From the NCBI RefSeq assembly GCF_020169335.1, contig NZ_JAIEZN010000001.1, positions 885,426-949,425 on the forward strand: a stretch of DNA of 64,000 bases, read 5' to 3'. The position numbers were made by a program, and so were the translations under genes. Numbering within the stretch: the stretch's first letter is position 1; every line of letters starts with the position of its first letter. The DNA comes from Devosia aquimaris. Its GTDB lineage: Bacteria > Pseudomonadota > Alphaproteobacteria > Rhizobiales > Devosiaceae. The notes beneath the pieces are model-generated. The model saw only the letters and a list, made by a program, of their open reading frames with translations, was not told the origin of the DNA and did not search any database. This document shows, piece by piece, positions 16,610 through 24,022 of the stretch.

Positions 16610-17974
16610 CTAAAGGCTTTCGGCAAAGGCTTTGGCGGCGGCGCCGTGCTCATGGCGCAGCCGGGCGAGATCGATTCCGACGGGCTGGCCGTCTTCGACG
16701 GTCCAGCGACCCTGCACCATGACGCGATCGGCATGGTGGGCGCCGCACAGCACCAGGGCCGCCAGCGCATCGCCGGCGCCGGAAAAGCGCAGCTCATCGA
16801 GGGTGAAAAAGGCCAGGTCCGCCTGCTTGCCCACGGCAATGCGGCCAATGTCGCTGCGCCCGAGGCAGGCCGCCGAGCCCTCGGTTGCCCAGTTGAGCAC
16901 GTCCAGATGGGTGATGGCTTCGGCGCCATAGGTCAGCCGGCCCAGCATCAGCGCGTGGCGCAGGCTTTCCATGAGGTTGGAATTGTCATTGGAGGCGGAG
17001 CCATCGACGCCCAGCCCGATCTTGCAGCCGGCGGCCTCCAAATCCTTGGTGCGGCAGGTGCCGGAGGCCAGAACCATATTGGACGTCGGGCAATGGCAGA
17101 TGCCCACGCCGTGCTTGCCCAGGCGGGCGACCTCGGAATCACCGAAATGAATGCCATGGGCCAGCCAGACCCGCTCATTGAGCCAGCCGCATTGCTCGAG
17201 GAAATCCACGGCGTCGCAGCCATGTTCGCTGCGCACGAAATCGGCCTCGGCACGGGTTTCCACCAGATGGGTATGGAGGCCACAGCCGGTCTGGGCCGAG
17301 AGTCGCGCCGTCTCCACCATCAGCTCGAAGCTGACATCGAAGGGCGCATTGGGGGCCAGCGCCACCTGCAGCATGGCGCCGTCGGAACGGTCGTGGTAGC
17401 GGCCGAGGATGCGTTCGCAATCGGCCAGAATAGCATCGGTCTTCTGGATCACCGCGCGCGGGGCCACGGCCTGTTCGCCATCTCCCGCCATCAAATCGAG
17501 CGCGCCGCGGGTGAGGGTCATGCGCAGGCCCAGCCGCCCGGCTTCCTCGGCCTGGATATCCATGGCGTCTTCAAGGCCCGGCGTGAAGAGATATTGATGA
17601 TCCGAGGCGCAGGTGCACCCGGACAGCATCAGTTCGGTCATGGCCAGTTGTGAAGCGGTGCGGAAAGCATCGGGCCGCATGCCGCGCGCCCAAATGGGGT
17701 AGAGCGCCTTGATCCAGGGCCAGAGCGACTTGTTGATCGCGGCGGGATGCGCCCGCGTCAGCGTCTGGAACATATGGTGATGTGTATTGACCAGACCGGG
17801 GATGACCACATGGCGGCTGGCGTCAAAGCTCCGCGCATAGCGGACGGTGGGAACGGCGTCCGCCGGGACCAGTTCGACGATACGACCATCGCGCACCACC
17901 AGACCATTGCTGGCGCCGTCGGCCAGAATGGCCAGCGGCGCTTTGATCCATAGTCCGGCGGCGGTTTCGACCAT
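16610..17974 (-). CDS. 8-oxoguanine deaminase-type amidohydrolase (ATZ/TRZ family)
   Basis: This protein of about 454 residues closely follows the 8-oxoguanine deaminase/hydroxyatrazine hydrolase branch of amidohydrolases. Those enzymes remove an exocyclic amino group from a purine or triazine. The metal site is VIPGLVNTHHHMFQTLTRA (HHH at 65-67). Next come LHTHLVETRAE, WLAHGIHF, CHCPTSNMVLASG, and the catalytic aspartate in LGVDGSASNDNSNLM. The block ALYPIW after the metal site is typical of 8-oxoguanine deaminases, so I favour that over AtzB. The start at 17972-17974 gives a normal N-terminus; an ATG at 18005-18007 adds 11 residues. Neither has a strong ribosome-binding site. Confidence 0.85.
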   Translation of the reverse strand: MVETAAGLWIKAPLAILADGASNGLVVRDGRIVELVPADAVPTVRYARSFDASRHVVIPGLVNTHHHMFQTLTRAHPAAINKSLWPWIKALYPIWARGMRPDAFRTASQLAMTELMLSGCTCASDHQYLFTPGLEDAMDIQAEEAGRLGLRMTLTRGALDLMAGDGEQAVAPRAVIQKTDAILADCERILGRYHDRSDGAMLQVALAPNAPFDVSFELMVETARLSAQTGCGLHTHLVETRAEADFVRSEHGCDAVDFLEQCGWLNERVWLAHGIHFGDSEVARLGKHGVGICHCPTSNMVLASGTCRTKDLEAAGCKIGLGVDGSASNDNSNLMESLRHALMLGRLTYGAEAITHLDVLNWATEGSAACLGRSDIGRIAVGKQADLAFFTLDELRFSGAGDALAALVLCGAHHADRVMVQGRWTVEDGQPVGIDLARLRHEHGAAAKAFAESL

Positions 17975-18313
17975 GAACGGGGTTCCAACTCTGTCTGGAA
18001 GAACCATATCCGGCGGCTATGCGTTGTAAAGTGTGTGATTTTGTTATTTTGGCAATTTTGGCCGAATTTCGGGTCTGCCCACTTTTCGTAGGTTGCGGGC
18101 CGGTTGCTCCTAGATGCCTGATCTTTAGTCGCTTTCTTGGGAATCATGATTTGTAGAATGAGGAATTTTCAGCGCTTTCAACCAGTGAGGTATCCCGCGG
18201 CGTCGGTCGCCGGCGTCTCGTGTCGATTTGCCGAATATTTATGCACCATGCGAATGTTTTGATCTGTTATGTTCAGATGAGTTAGATTTGCTGCTAGAAA
18301 TGTGAAATTATGT
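17975..18313. other. Divergent intergenic region without a gene
   Basis: These roughly 340 bases separate the 8-oxoguanine-deaminase operon (minus) from the biuret/allophanate importer operon (plus). They are clearly richer in A and T than the neighbours. A short inverted repeat ATCTG/CAGAT with a seven-base spacer lies at 18262-18278, a possible operator. I see no small gene or RNA here. The plus-strand promoter is listed separately. Confidence 0.5.
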
Positions 18314-18341
18314 TTGACAGCGCTGTTCTGTCAGATAGCTT
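18314..18341 (+). promoter_or_regulatory. Sigma-70-type promoter of the biuret/allophanate importer operon
   Basis: A perfect -35 box TTGACA (18314-18319) is followed after 16 bases by TAGCTT as a weak -10. Transcription would start near 18348, giving a leader of about 34 bases to the ATG at 18382. This placement also argues against the upstream in-frame ATG at 18310, which would put the promoter inside the coding region. Confidence 0.5.
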
Positions 18342-18381
18342 TGCTCGCGGTTGTGCAACAATCCCGAAGGGCAGGGTGCAG

Positions 18382-19677
18382 ATGACGAAGATTGCCAATT
18401 TCCGACTGTCAAAGACGACAAGTGTTCTGGGCGCCAGCCTGCTGGCGCTGATGGCCACCACGGCCTATGGGCAGGACAAGCCGCTTGAGGGCGTGACGCT
18501 GACGCTGGCCTCGCAGAACGACCAGTTCGGCGCAGTGCTGGCCAAGATGGCCCCCGAGTTCAAGGAAGCCACTGGTGCCGATCTCAAGGTCGAGATCATG
18601 GACTATGGCACCCTGCTGACCAAGACGACGGCCGACTTTGTAGGTGACACCAAGGGCTATGACCTGGTGACAATGGACATCGTCTGGGCAGGCGCCTATG
18701 CCGAGAACCAGTATTCGGTGGACCTGACCGAATGGGTCAAGCGCGATGCCGCCGAGCTGGAACTTGATGACATCTATCCGGTGATCCTGGAATCGCTGGG
18801 CCAGTATGACGGCAAGTATGTCGCCTTCCCCTTTGCCGCCTATGCCAATGTGCTGGCCTATCGCAAGGATCTGTTCGAGGCGGCTGGCCTCGACGTCCCC
18901 AAGACCATGGAAGAAATGGTCGCCGACGCCAAGACGCTGACCGACCCGGCCAAGAACCAGTATGGCTTTGTTGCCAATGGCCAGATGGGCGCCGCCGTGG
19001 CGCAGGACTGGATGCAGTACAACAGCCAGATGGGCGGCTCTATCCTGGATGCCGAAGGCATGCCGGCTCTCAACTCGCCGGAAAACGTCAAGAGCCTGGC
19101 CGTCTATAAGGAACTGTTCGCCGACACCGCCCCTCCGGGCGCCATCGAATATGACTGGGGCGGGCGTGAAGAGAGCTTCCGCCAGGGTATCGCCGCGATG
19201 ATGCAGACCTGGTCTGTTGGCGCGCCGGGCTATTCCGATCCAGCCATTTCCAATGTCGTGGGCAAGGTGGGCATCGCCACTGCGCCGGTCGGCGAGGGTG
19301 TTGCGCCCGAATATGGCGTGGGCGGCTGGGGCATGGCCATCAATGCCGACATCGACGCCAAGCAGCAGGAAGCCGCCTGGACCTTCATCAAGTGGCTGGT
19401 GTCCAAGCCCATCCACAAGGAGTTCAACCTCGATGGCGCCGGCTCGTTCATGCGCAAGAGCCAGATGACCGATCCGGACCTGCTGGCCAAGTTCGACTTT
19501 CTGCCCGTGATCGCCACCACCTATGAAAACGGCAATGGCGATTACCGTCCGCGTATTCCGGAATATCCGGAAATCCAGGACATCCTGGGCTCGGCTGTCA
19601 ATGCCGTGCTCTCGGGCGCTGTCGAGCCGCAGGCGGCTCTCGATGAAGCGCAGGCCAAGGCCGAAGAGCTTTTCTAG
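18382..19677 (+). CDS. ABC importer periplasmic binding protein, biuret/allophanate operon
   Basis: This protein of about 431 residues has a signal peptide (MTKIANFRLSKTT, a hydrophobic stretch, then TTAYGQ before DKPLEGVTLTL). Its body is of the COG1653 sugar-binding type, with VTMDIVWAGAYAENQ, AYANVLAYRKDLF and GGWGMAINADID. The start at 18382 has a GGGCAGGG purine run upstream and a normal signal peptide. The upstream ATG at 18310 lies in the promoter. It heads an operon of two permeases, an ATPase and three ureide-hydrolysis genes, so I infer a nitrogen-rich ligand such as biuret, allophanate or a related ureide rather than a sugar. That inference rests on context alone. Confidence 0.9.
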   Translation: MTKIANFRLSKTTSVLGASLLALMATTAYGQDKPLEGVTLTLASQNDQFGAVLAKMAPEFKEATGADLKVEIMDYGTLLTKTTADFVGDTKGYDLVTMDIVWAGAYAENQYSVDLTEWVKRDAAELELDDIYPVILESLGQYDGKYVAFPFAAYANVLAYRKDLFEAAGLDVPKTMEEMVADAKTLTDPAKNQYGFVANGQMGAAVAQDWMQYNSQMGGSILDAEGMPALNSPENVKSLAVYKELFADTAPPGAIEYDWGGREESFRQGIAAMMQTWSVGAPGYSDPAISNVVGKVGIATAPVGEGVAPEYGVGGWGMAINADIDAKQQEAAWTFIKWLVSKPIHKEFNLDGAGSFMRKSQMTDPDLLAKFDFLPVIATTYENGNGDYRPRIPEYPEIQDILGSAVNAVLSGAVEPQAALDEAQAKAEELF

Positions 19678-19694
19678 GCAAAACCTGCATGCGT

Positions 19695-19723
19695 TGTCCC
19701 TCGCCACCTCCAGGCGAGGGACA
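19695..19723 (+). promoter_or_regulatory. Intercistronic hairpin after the binding-protein gene
   Basis: A perfect 11-base stem (TGTCCCTCGCC pairing with GGCGAGGGACA, seven-base loop) starts 18 bases after the binding-protein stop and precedes the first permease gene. No U-tract follows. Such hairpins commonly protect binding-protein mRNA from 3' decay, which raises its level over the permeases. Confidence 0.7.
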
Positions 19724-19766
19724 TCCTGATCGGACGACCGGCCCCAAGGCCAGGAATTGGACCACC

Positions 19767-20732
19767 ATGAGCCAGACCTCATCCACCGGTGTGCAGCCGC
19801 GCACGCAGACACCGCGCCTTGCCTGGCTCTCGCGGCCCCGCAGCTTTACCGACAGCCGCCGGTTCTTCCTGTTCTTCATGGCGGCGCCCGCCGTGCTCTA
19901 TGTGCTTGTTGTCGGCGTCTGGCCGCTGGCGCAGGGCTTCTGGTACAGCTTTTTCCGCTACAATCTGATCCGCCCGCAGCGCACCAAGTTCATCGGGCTC
20001 GACAATTACATCGCCATTTTCGAGGACCGTGGCGCGCGGCAGGCCATTGTCAACACGTTCCAGTTCACCCTCACCAGTGTCGGCCTGCAGCTCTTCTTCG
20101 GCTTCTGCCTGGCACTGCTGCTGTGGCGCGATAGCCGCTTCAACCGCATCGCCCTGGCGTTCCTGCTGATCCCCGCGACCATCACGCCGCTGGTGGTTGG
20201 CCTGATCTACAAGGCGCTGCTGGGCGCCGACTATGGCCTGATCGGCTATTACCTGGCCAATGCCGGCATCGGGCCGCGCACCGGATTGCTCACCGACGCC
20301 GGCACGGCGCTCTGGGTGCTGATCCTGATCGATTGCTGGGAGTGGACGCCGCTGATGGCGCTGATCCTGCTCGCCGGGCTCAAATCCCTGCCGACCGATG
20401 TGCTCGAAGCCAGTCGCGCCGATGGCGCCACCGCCTGGCAGCGCTTCACCCTGATCGTGCTGCCGCTGATGCTGCCATCGATCTTCCTGGCACTGGTGCT
20501 GCGCACCATGGACGCCTTCCGTGTGTTTGACTCGGTGTTCGTGACGACCGGTGGCGGGCCCAATGACGCCACCAACACGCTCATGGTGCTGGCGGTGAAG
20601 GAGGGGCTGCAGTTCTTCAACATCGGCTATGCCTCGGCCATCGGCAACATCACCATTCTCTTCATCGCCTGCATGGCCGCCGTGCTGCTGCTGGTGGTGC
20701 GTCGCGCCGACGTGCGCATCAACGGGAAATAG
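19767..20732 (+). CDS. ABC transporter permease (MalF type), biuret/allophanate operon
   Basis: This 321-residue inner-membrane permease has a cytoplasmic N-terminus of about 40 residues, then FFLFFMAAPAVLYVLVVGVW as the first of about six membrane segments. The EAA loop appears as LEASRADGATAWQRFTLIVL near residue 215. The ATG at 19767 is preferred over an upstream in-frame ATG at 19689, which lies inside the hairpin region. AGGAAT precedes the chosen start. The next permease follows after four bases. Confidence 0.9.
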   Translation: MSQTSSTGVQPRTQTPRLAWLSRPRSFTDSRRFFLFFMAAPAVLYVLVVGVWPLAQGFWYSFFRYNLIRPQRTKFIGLDNYIAIFEDRGARQAIVNTFQFTLTSVGLQLFFGFCLALLLWRDSRFNRIALAFLLIPATITPLVVGLIYKALLGADYGLIGYYLANAGIGPRTGLLTDAGTALWVLILIDCWEWTPLMALILLAGLKSLPTDVLEASRADGATAWQRFTLIVLPLMLPSIFLALVLRTMDAFRVFDSVFVTTGGGPNDATNTLMVLAVKEGLQFFNIGYASAIGNITILFIACMAAVLLLVVRRADVRINGK

Positions 20733-20736
20733 CGCC

Positions 20737-21558
20737 ATGGCCCAGGTTTCCGGACGACAGGTCTTTGCCGAGCGGACAGCGGTTCTGCTCATCACCATAG
20801 TCATGCTGCTGCCGGTGGTGTGGTTGATCACCACGGCCTACAAGCCTTCCAACCAGATTTTCTCGATCCCGCCGCGGCTCGACTTCCAGCCGACGCTGGA
20901 TCAGTTCCGCAATATCTTCGGCTATTTCGACGTGGTCTCGTTGCTGCGCTCGTCAGTGGCGATCAGCTTGGGGACGACCGTACTGTCGCTCTTGCTGGGC
21001 GTACCCTCCGGCTATGCTCTTGCCCGGTCGCGGTCGCGCTATGCCACCGGCTTTGCCTATTTCTTCCTCGCCATCCGCATGGTGCCGGCGATTGCCTCGC
21101 TGATCCCGTTCTACCTGATGATGCGCGACATTGGTCTGCTGGGCAGCTGGTGGGCGGTGGTCATCATCAACACCATGCTCAACTGCGCCTTTGTCACCTG
21201 GATGATGTTCTCCTATTTCCGCGCCCTGCCGCGGGACATGGAAGAGGCCGCGCTGACCGATGGCTGCACACAATTGGGCGCCTTCTTCAAGGTGGCGGTG
21301 CCGGCGGCGCGCTCGGGCATCATTGCCTGCGTGCTGTTCTGCGTGATGTTCTCCTGGAACGACTTTTTGTACCCCATGTTCCTGACCACGCTGGATTCCA
21401 AGCCGCTGTCGGTGGCCCTGCTGACCGCCTATGGCACCAAGGACATCACCTGGGGCTCGCTCGGCGCCCTGGCGCATTTCTCCACCATTCCCATCGTCCT
21501 GATGGCGCTGTTCCTGAACCGCTATTTCGTTCAGGGCGCCACCAACGGCGTGCAGTAG
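20737..21558 (+). CDS. ABC transporter permease (MalG type), biuret/allophanate operon
   Basis: This 273-residue permease pairs with the MalF-type subunit before it. Membrane segments begin at AVLLITIVMLLPVVWLITTA, and the EAA loop is seen as MEEAALTDGCTQLGAF near residue 170. The end NRYFVQGATNGVQ is the usual C-terminus of this half. The start at 20737 lies four bases after the upstream stop. An upstream in-frame extension is antisense-like shadow of the previous gene and is not used. The ATPase follows after 12 bases. Confidence 0.9.
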   Translation: MAQVSGRQVFAERTAVLLITIVMLLPVVWLITTAYKPSNQIFSIPPRLDFQPTLDQFRNIFGYFDVVSLLRSSVAISLGTTVLSLLLGVPSGYALARSRSRYATGFAYFFLAIRMVPAIASLIPFYLMMRDIGLLGSWWAVVIINTMLNCAFVTWMMFSYFRALPRDMEEAALTDGCTQLGAFFKVAVPAARSGIIACVLFCVMFSWNDFLYPMFLTTLDSKPLSVALLTAYGTKDITWGSLGALAHFSTIPIVLMALFLNRYFVQGATNGVQ

Positions 21559-21570
21559 GAGGCCATCGCA

Positions 21571-22716
21571 ATGGCGCAAATCTCGTTCCGCAATGTGTTC
21601 AAGAGCTACGAGGGCGGCCACACCGCCGTGCGCGACCTGAACCTGGATATCGCCGATGGCGAGTTCATGGTGCTGGTCGGTCCCTCCGGCTGCGGCAAGA
21701 CCACGGCGCTGCGTATGATCGCGGGGCTGGAGGATATTTCGGGCGGCGAACTGCTGATCAATGGCGAGCGCGCCAATGATTTGGCGCCGCGCGACCGTAA
21801 CATCGCCATGGTGTTCCAGAGCTATGCGCTCTATCCGCACCTGACTGTGGCCGACAATATCGGCTTTGGCCTCAAGGTGCGCGGCATGTCGCGCGACGAG
21901 ATTGCCGCCAAGGTGAAAAAGACCGCCGAACTGCTTGAGCTCACCGATTATCTCGAGCGCAAGCCGGCCAAGCTGTCGGGCGGCCAGCGCCAGCGCGTCG
22001 CCATGGGCCGGGCCCTAGTGCGCTCGCCCAATGCCTTTTTGATGGATGAGCCGCTGTCCAATCTCGACGCGCGGCTGCGCGGACAGATGCGCGCCGAAAT
22101 CGCCAAGCTGCAACGGATGAGCGCCGTGACCACCGTCTATGTGACGCATGACCAGGTGGAGGCCATGACCATGGGCCACCGCGTGGCGGTGATGAACAAG
22201 GGCGCGCTCCAGCAACTCGATACGCCGCGCAATCTCTATGACCATCCGGTCAACCTCTTTGTCGCCAGCTTCATCGGCTCGCCGCCGATCAACTTCTTCG
22301 AGGGGATGGTGGGGCAGGCGGACGGCGCTGCAGTGGTCAAGCTGGGTAGCTTCATACTGCCGCTGGGCGCCTTTGGCGCGAGGGCGGCAGCCTATCAGGA
22401 TCGCAAGGTGATCGTCGGTATTCGCCCCGAGGCGCTAAAGCTGACCGAGGCGGCGGGCGGCCCGGGCACGATTTCGGCGCGCACGGCCTTTGTCGAGGAT
22501 CTCGGCGCGACGCTTCTGGTGCAGCTCGATGTCGAAGCGGCCAATCTGGTCCATGCCAGCGTCGCCGAGGAAGAGGATGACCTCAAGGCCATCCGCCCGC
22601 GCATGCGGGCCATGATCGATGGCGTGCTGGCCATCGCGCCGGGCGATGTGCTGAGCTTCAGCGTCGACCCCGGTGCCATTCACCTGTTCGATGCCGATAC
22701 CGGCATGGCTTTGTAG
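21571..22716 (+). CDS. ABC transporter ATP-binding protein (UgpC type), biuret/allophanate operon
   Basis: This 381-residue ATPase energises the importer. Walker A is GPSGCGKT at residues 37-44, the signature [19 protein letters not shown] lies near 136, and Walker B is [11 protein letters not shown]. The switch region reads [15 protein letters not shown]-terminal TOBE/OB-fold regulatory half begins with FIGSPPINFFEG at about 234. GTAGGAGG precedes the ATG. Only two bases separate its stop from the biuret-hydrolase-like gene, the strongest sign that transport and hydrolysis are one unit. Confidence 0.93.
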   Translation: MAQISFRNVFKSYEGGHTAVRDLNLDIADGEFMVLVGPSGCGKTTALRMIAGLEDISGGELLINGERANDLAPRDRNIAMVFQSYALYPHLTVADNIGFGLKVRGMSRDEIAAKVKKTAELLELTDYLERKPAKLSGGQRQRVAMGRALVRSPNAFLMDEPLSNLDARLRGQMRAEIAKLQRMSAVTTVYVTHDQVEAMTMGHRVAVMNKGALQQLDTPRNLYDHPVNLFVASFIGSPPINFFEGMVGQADGAAVVKLGSFILPLGAFGARAAAYQDRKVIVGIRPEALKLTEAAGGPGTISARTAFVEDLGATLLVQLDVEAANLVHASVAEEEDDLKAIRPRMRAMIDGVLAIAPGDVLSFSVDPGAIHLFDADTGMAL

Positions 22717-22718
22717 TC

Positions 22719-23405
22719 ATGGCGGTCTTGACGTCGTCTTGGCCGTCTTTGCGGCCGTTGGACATCCGGCGCACGGCGCTGGTGATCATCGACATGCAGG
22801 TCGATTTCTGTGCTCCCGGCGGCTGGGTCGACCAGTTGGGCGAGGATGTGTCCAACACCCGGGCGGTGATCGGCCCCATCAGCGAGGCGCTGGCAGCCGC
22901 CCGTGCTGCCGGCATGGTGGTGGTCCACACCCGCGAAGGCCACAAGGCCGACCTCGCCGACCTGCCGCTCAACAAACAATGGCGCACGCGGGCGCATGGG
23001 CTGGGCATTGGCGACATGGGCGCCAGCGGCCGCATCCTGGTGCAGGGTGAACCCGGCTGGCAGATCATCCCCGAACTCACCCCGCTGCCAGGGGAGATCG
23101 TCATCGACAAGCCTGGTAAATCCTCCTTCCATGCCACGGACCTCGAGGACCAGTTGCGGGCGCTGGAGATCACCTGCCTGGTGGTGACCGGCGTGACCTC
23201 GGACTGCTGCGTGCAATCCACGATCCGTGACGGCTTCGAGCGCGGATTCGAATGCGTGCTGCTGGCCGATTGCACGGCCGCAGTGGAGACAGACAACCAC
23301 CTGGCCACACTCGACATTCTCAGCGCCTTCGGCGGCCGTTGGGGCAAGATCTCTGACAGGTTTGCCTTTCAGCAGGCCGTTTCTGGCGGCGGCAAGGGCG
23401 CATGA
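22719..23405 (+). CDS. Cysteine hydrolase of the isochorismatase family, biuret hydrolase-like
   Basis: This 228-residue cytosolic amidohydrolase closely resembles biuret hydrolase (BiuH, which turns biuret into allophanate and ammonia), with ureidoacrylate hydrolase RutB as the other near relative. The catalytic triad is complete: Asp25 in VIIDMQVDF, Lys131 in DKPGKSSF and Cys164 in TSDCCVQST, with the same spacing as in BiuH. The HTREGHKADLADLPLNKQW block at about 70-88 is shared with that enzyme. An allophanate hydrolase gene two genes downstream supports the biuret assignment. It overlaps the next gene by four bases. The substrate is inferred, not shown. Confidence 0.82.
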   Translation: MAVLTSSWPSLRPLDIRRTALVIIDMQVDFCAPGGWVDQLGEDVSNTRAVIGPISEALAAARAAGMVVVHTREGHKADLADLPLNKQWRTRAHGLGIGDMGASGRILVQGEPGWQIIPELTPLPGEIVIDKPGKSSFHATDLEDQLRALEITCLVVTGVTSDCCVQSTIRDGFERGFECVLLADCTAAVETDNHLATLDILSAFGGRWGKISDRFAFQQAVSGGGKGA

Positions 23406-24013
23406 TGGTACCTCCGGAGCCGGGACTGTCCTACAAGAGTGTCGCAGCGAACCCATACGCCTGGCCGTTTGACGGACAATGGTCCAGCGCGGACACCGCG
23501 CTGCTGCTGCTTGGCCTGCAACAATGCGCGGTCGACGCCCTGCAGGCCCGCGAGGCCGTGCTGGCGGCGCGCGACCTGCTGCTGCTGGCCCATGAGCATG
23601 GCATTGCCATCTATGTAGCGCGACGCGAGGCGCGACCGGAGAAATTGGCGTCGGATGACCATGTGGCGCCGGCGGCCTGGCAATGGGCGCGCGACATTGC
23701 GCTGCCCGAGGATGCGCACATTATCACCCACGCTGGCGACAATGCCTTTTACCAGACCGGGCTTGAGAACAGTCTTCGCTCTGCGGGCATCCGTAACCTG
23801 CTGATTGCCGGCCTGCCCACCGACGGGTTGGTTCACGCCACCCAGCGCACGGCCAATGACATGGGCTTTGAGTGCCTGGCCATTGCCGATGCCTGTGCCG
23901 GCACCACCCCGGCCCGCCATGCCGCACAACTGCGCATCACCACTTTTGGCAATGGCCTGTTCGGGGCCGTTGCCGACCTGGCCGCCGTGCGGGCGGCCCT
24001 GACCCCATCGTAA
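23402..24013 (+). CDS. Isochorismatase-fold paralogue lacking the catalytic triad (pseudoenzyme)
   Basis: This 203-residue protein aligns with the hydrolase encoded just upstream but has lost every catalytic residue. The Asp of IIDMQ is Gly38 (LLLLGLQQ), the Lys is His110 (THAGDNAF), and the nucleophile Cys is Leu143 (GLPTDGLVHAT). Flanking structural residues such as GFEC and the fold-forming strands remain. Its N-terminus NPYAWPFDG resembles the N-terminus of true biuret hydrolases, which the upstream gene lacks. The reading frame is intact and overlaps the active gene by four bases. It is therefore more likely a partner or regulatory subunit than a decaying gene. Its function is not known. 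Confidence 0.75.
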   Translation: MMVPPEPGLSYKSVAANPYAWPFDGQWSSADTALLLLGLQQCAVDALQAREAVLAARDLLLLAHEHGIAIYVARREARPEKLASDDHVAPAAWQWARDIALPEDAHIITHAGDNAFYQTGLENSLRSAGIRNLLIAGLPTDGLVHATQRTANDMGFECLAIADACAGTTPARHAAQLRITTFGNGLFGAVADLAAVRAALTPS

Positions 24014-24022
24014 GGACGTCCC

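Noticed and set aside
23402-24013. Plain pseudogene call for the second isochorismatase-fold gene
   Set aside because: The frame is complete, overlaps the active gene by four bases and keeps structural residues. Only catalytic positions are lost, which fits a pseudoenzyme better than decay.
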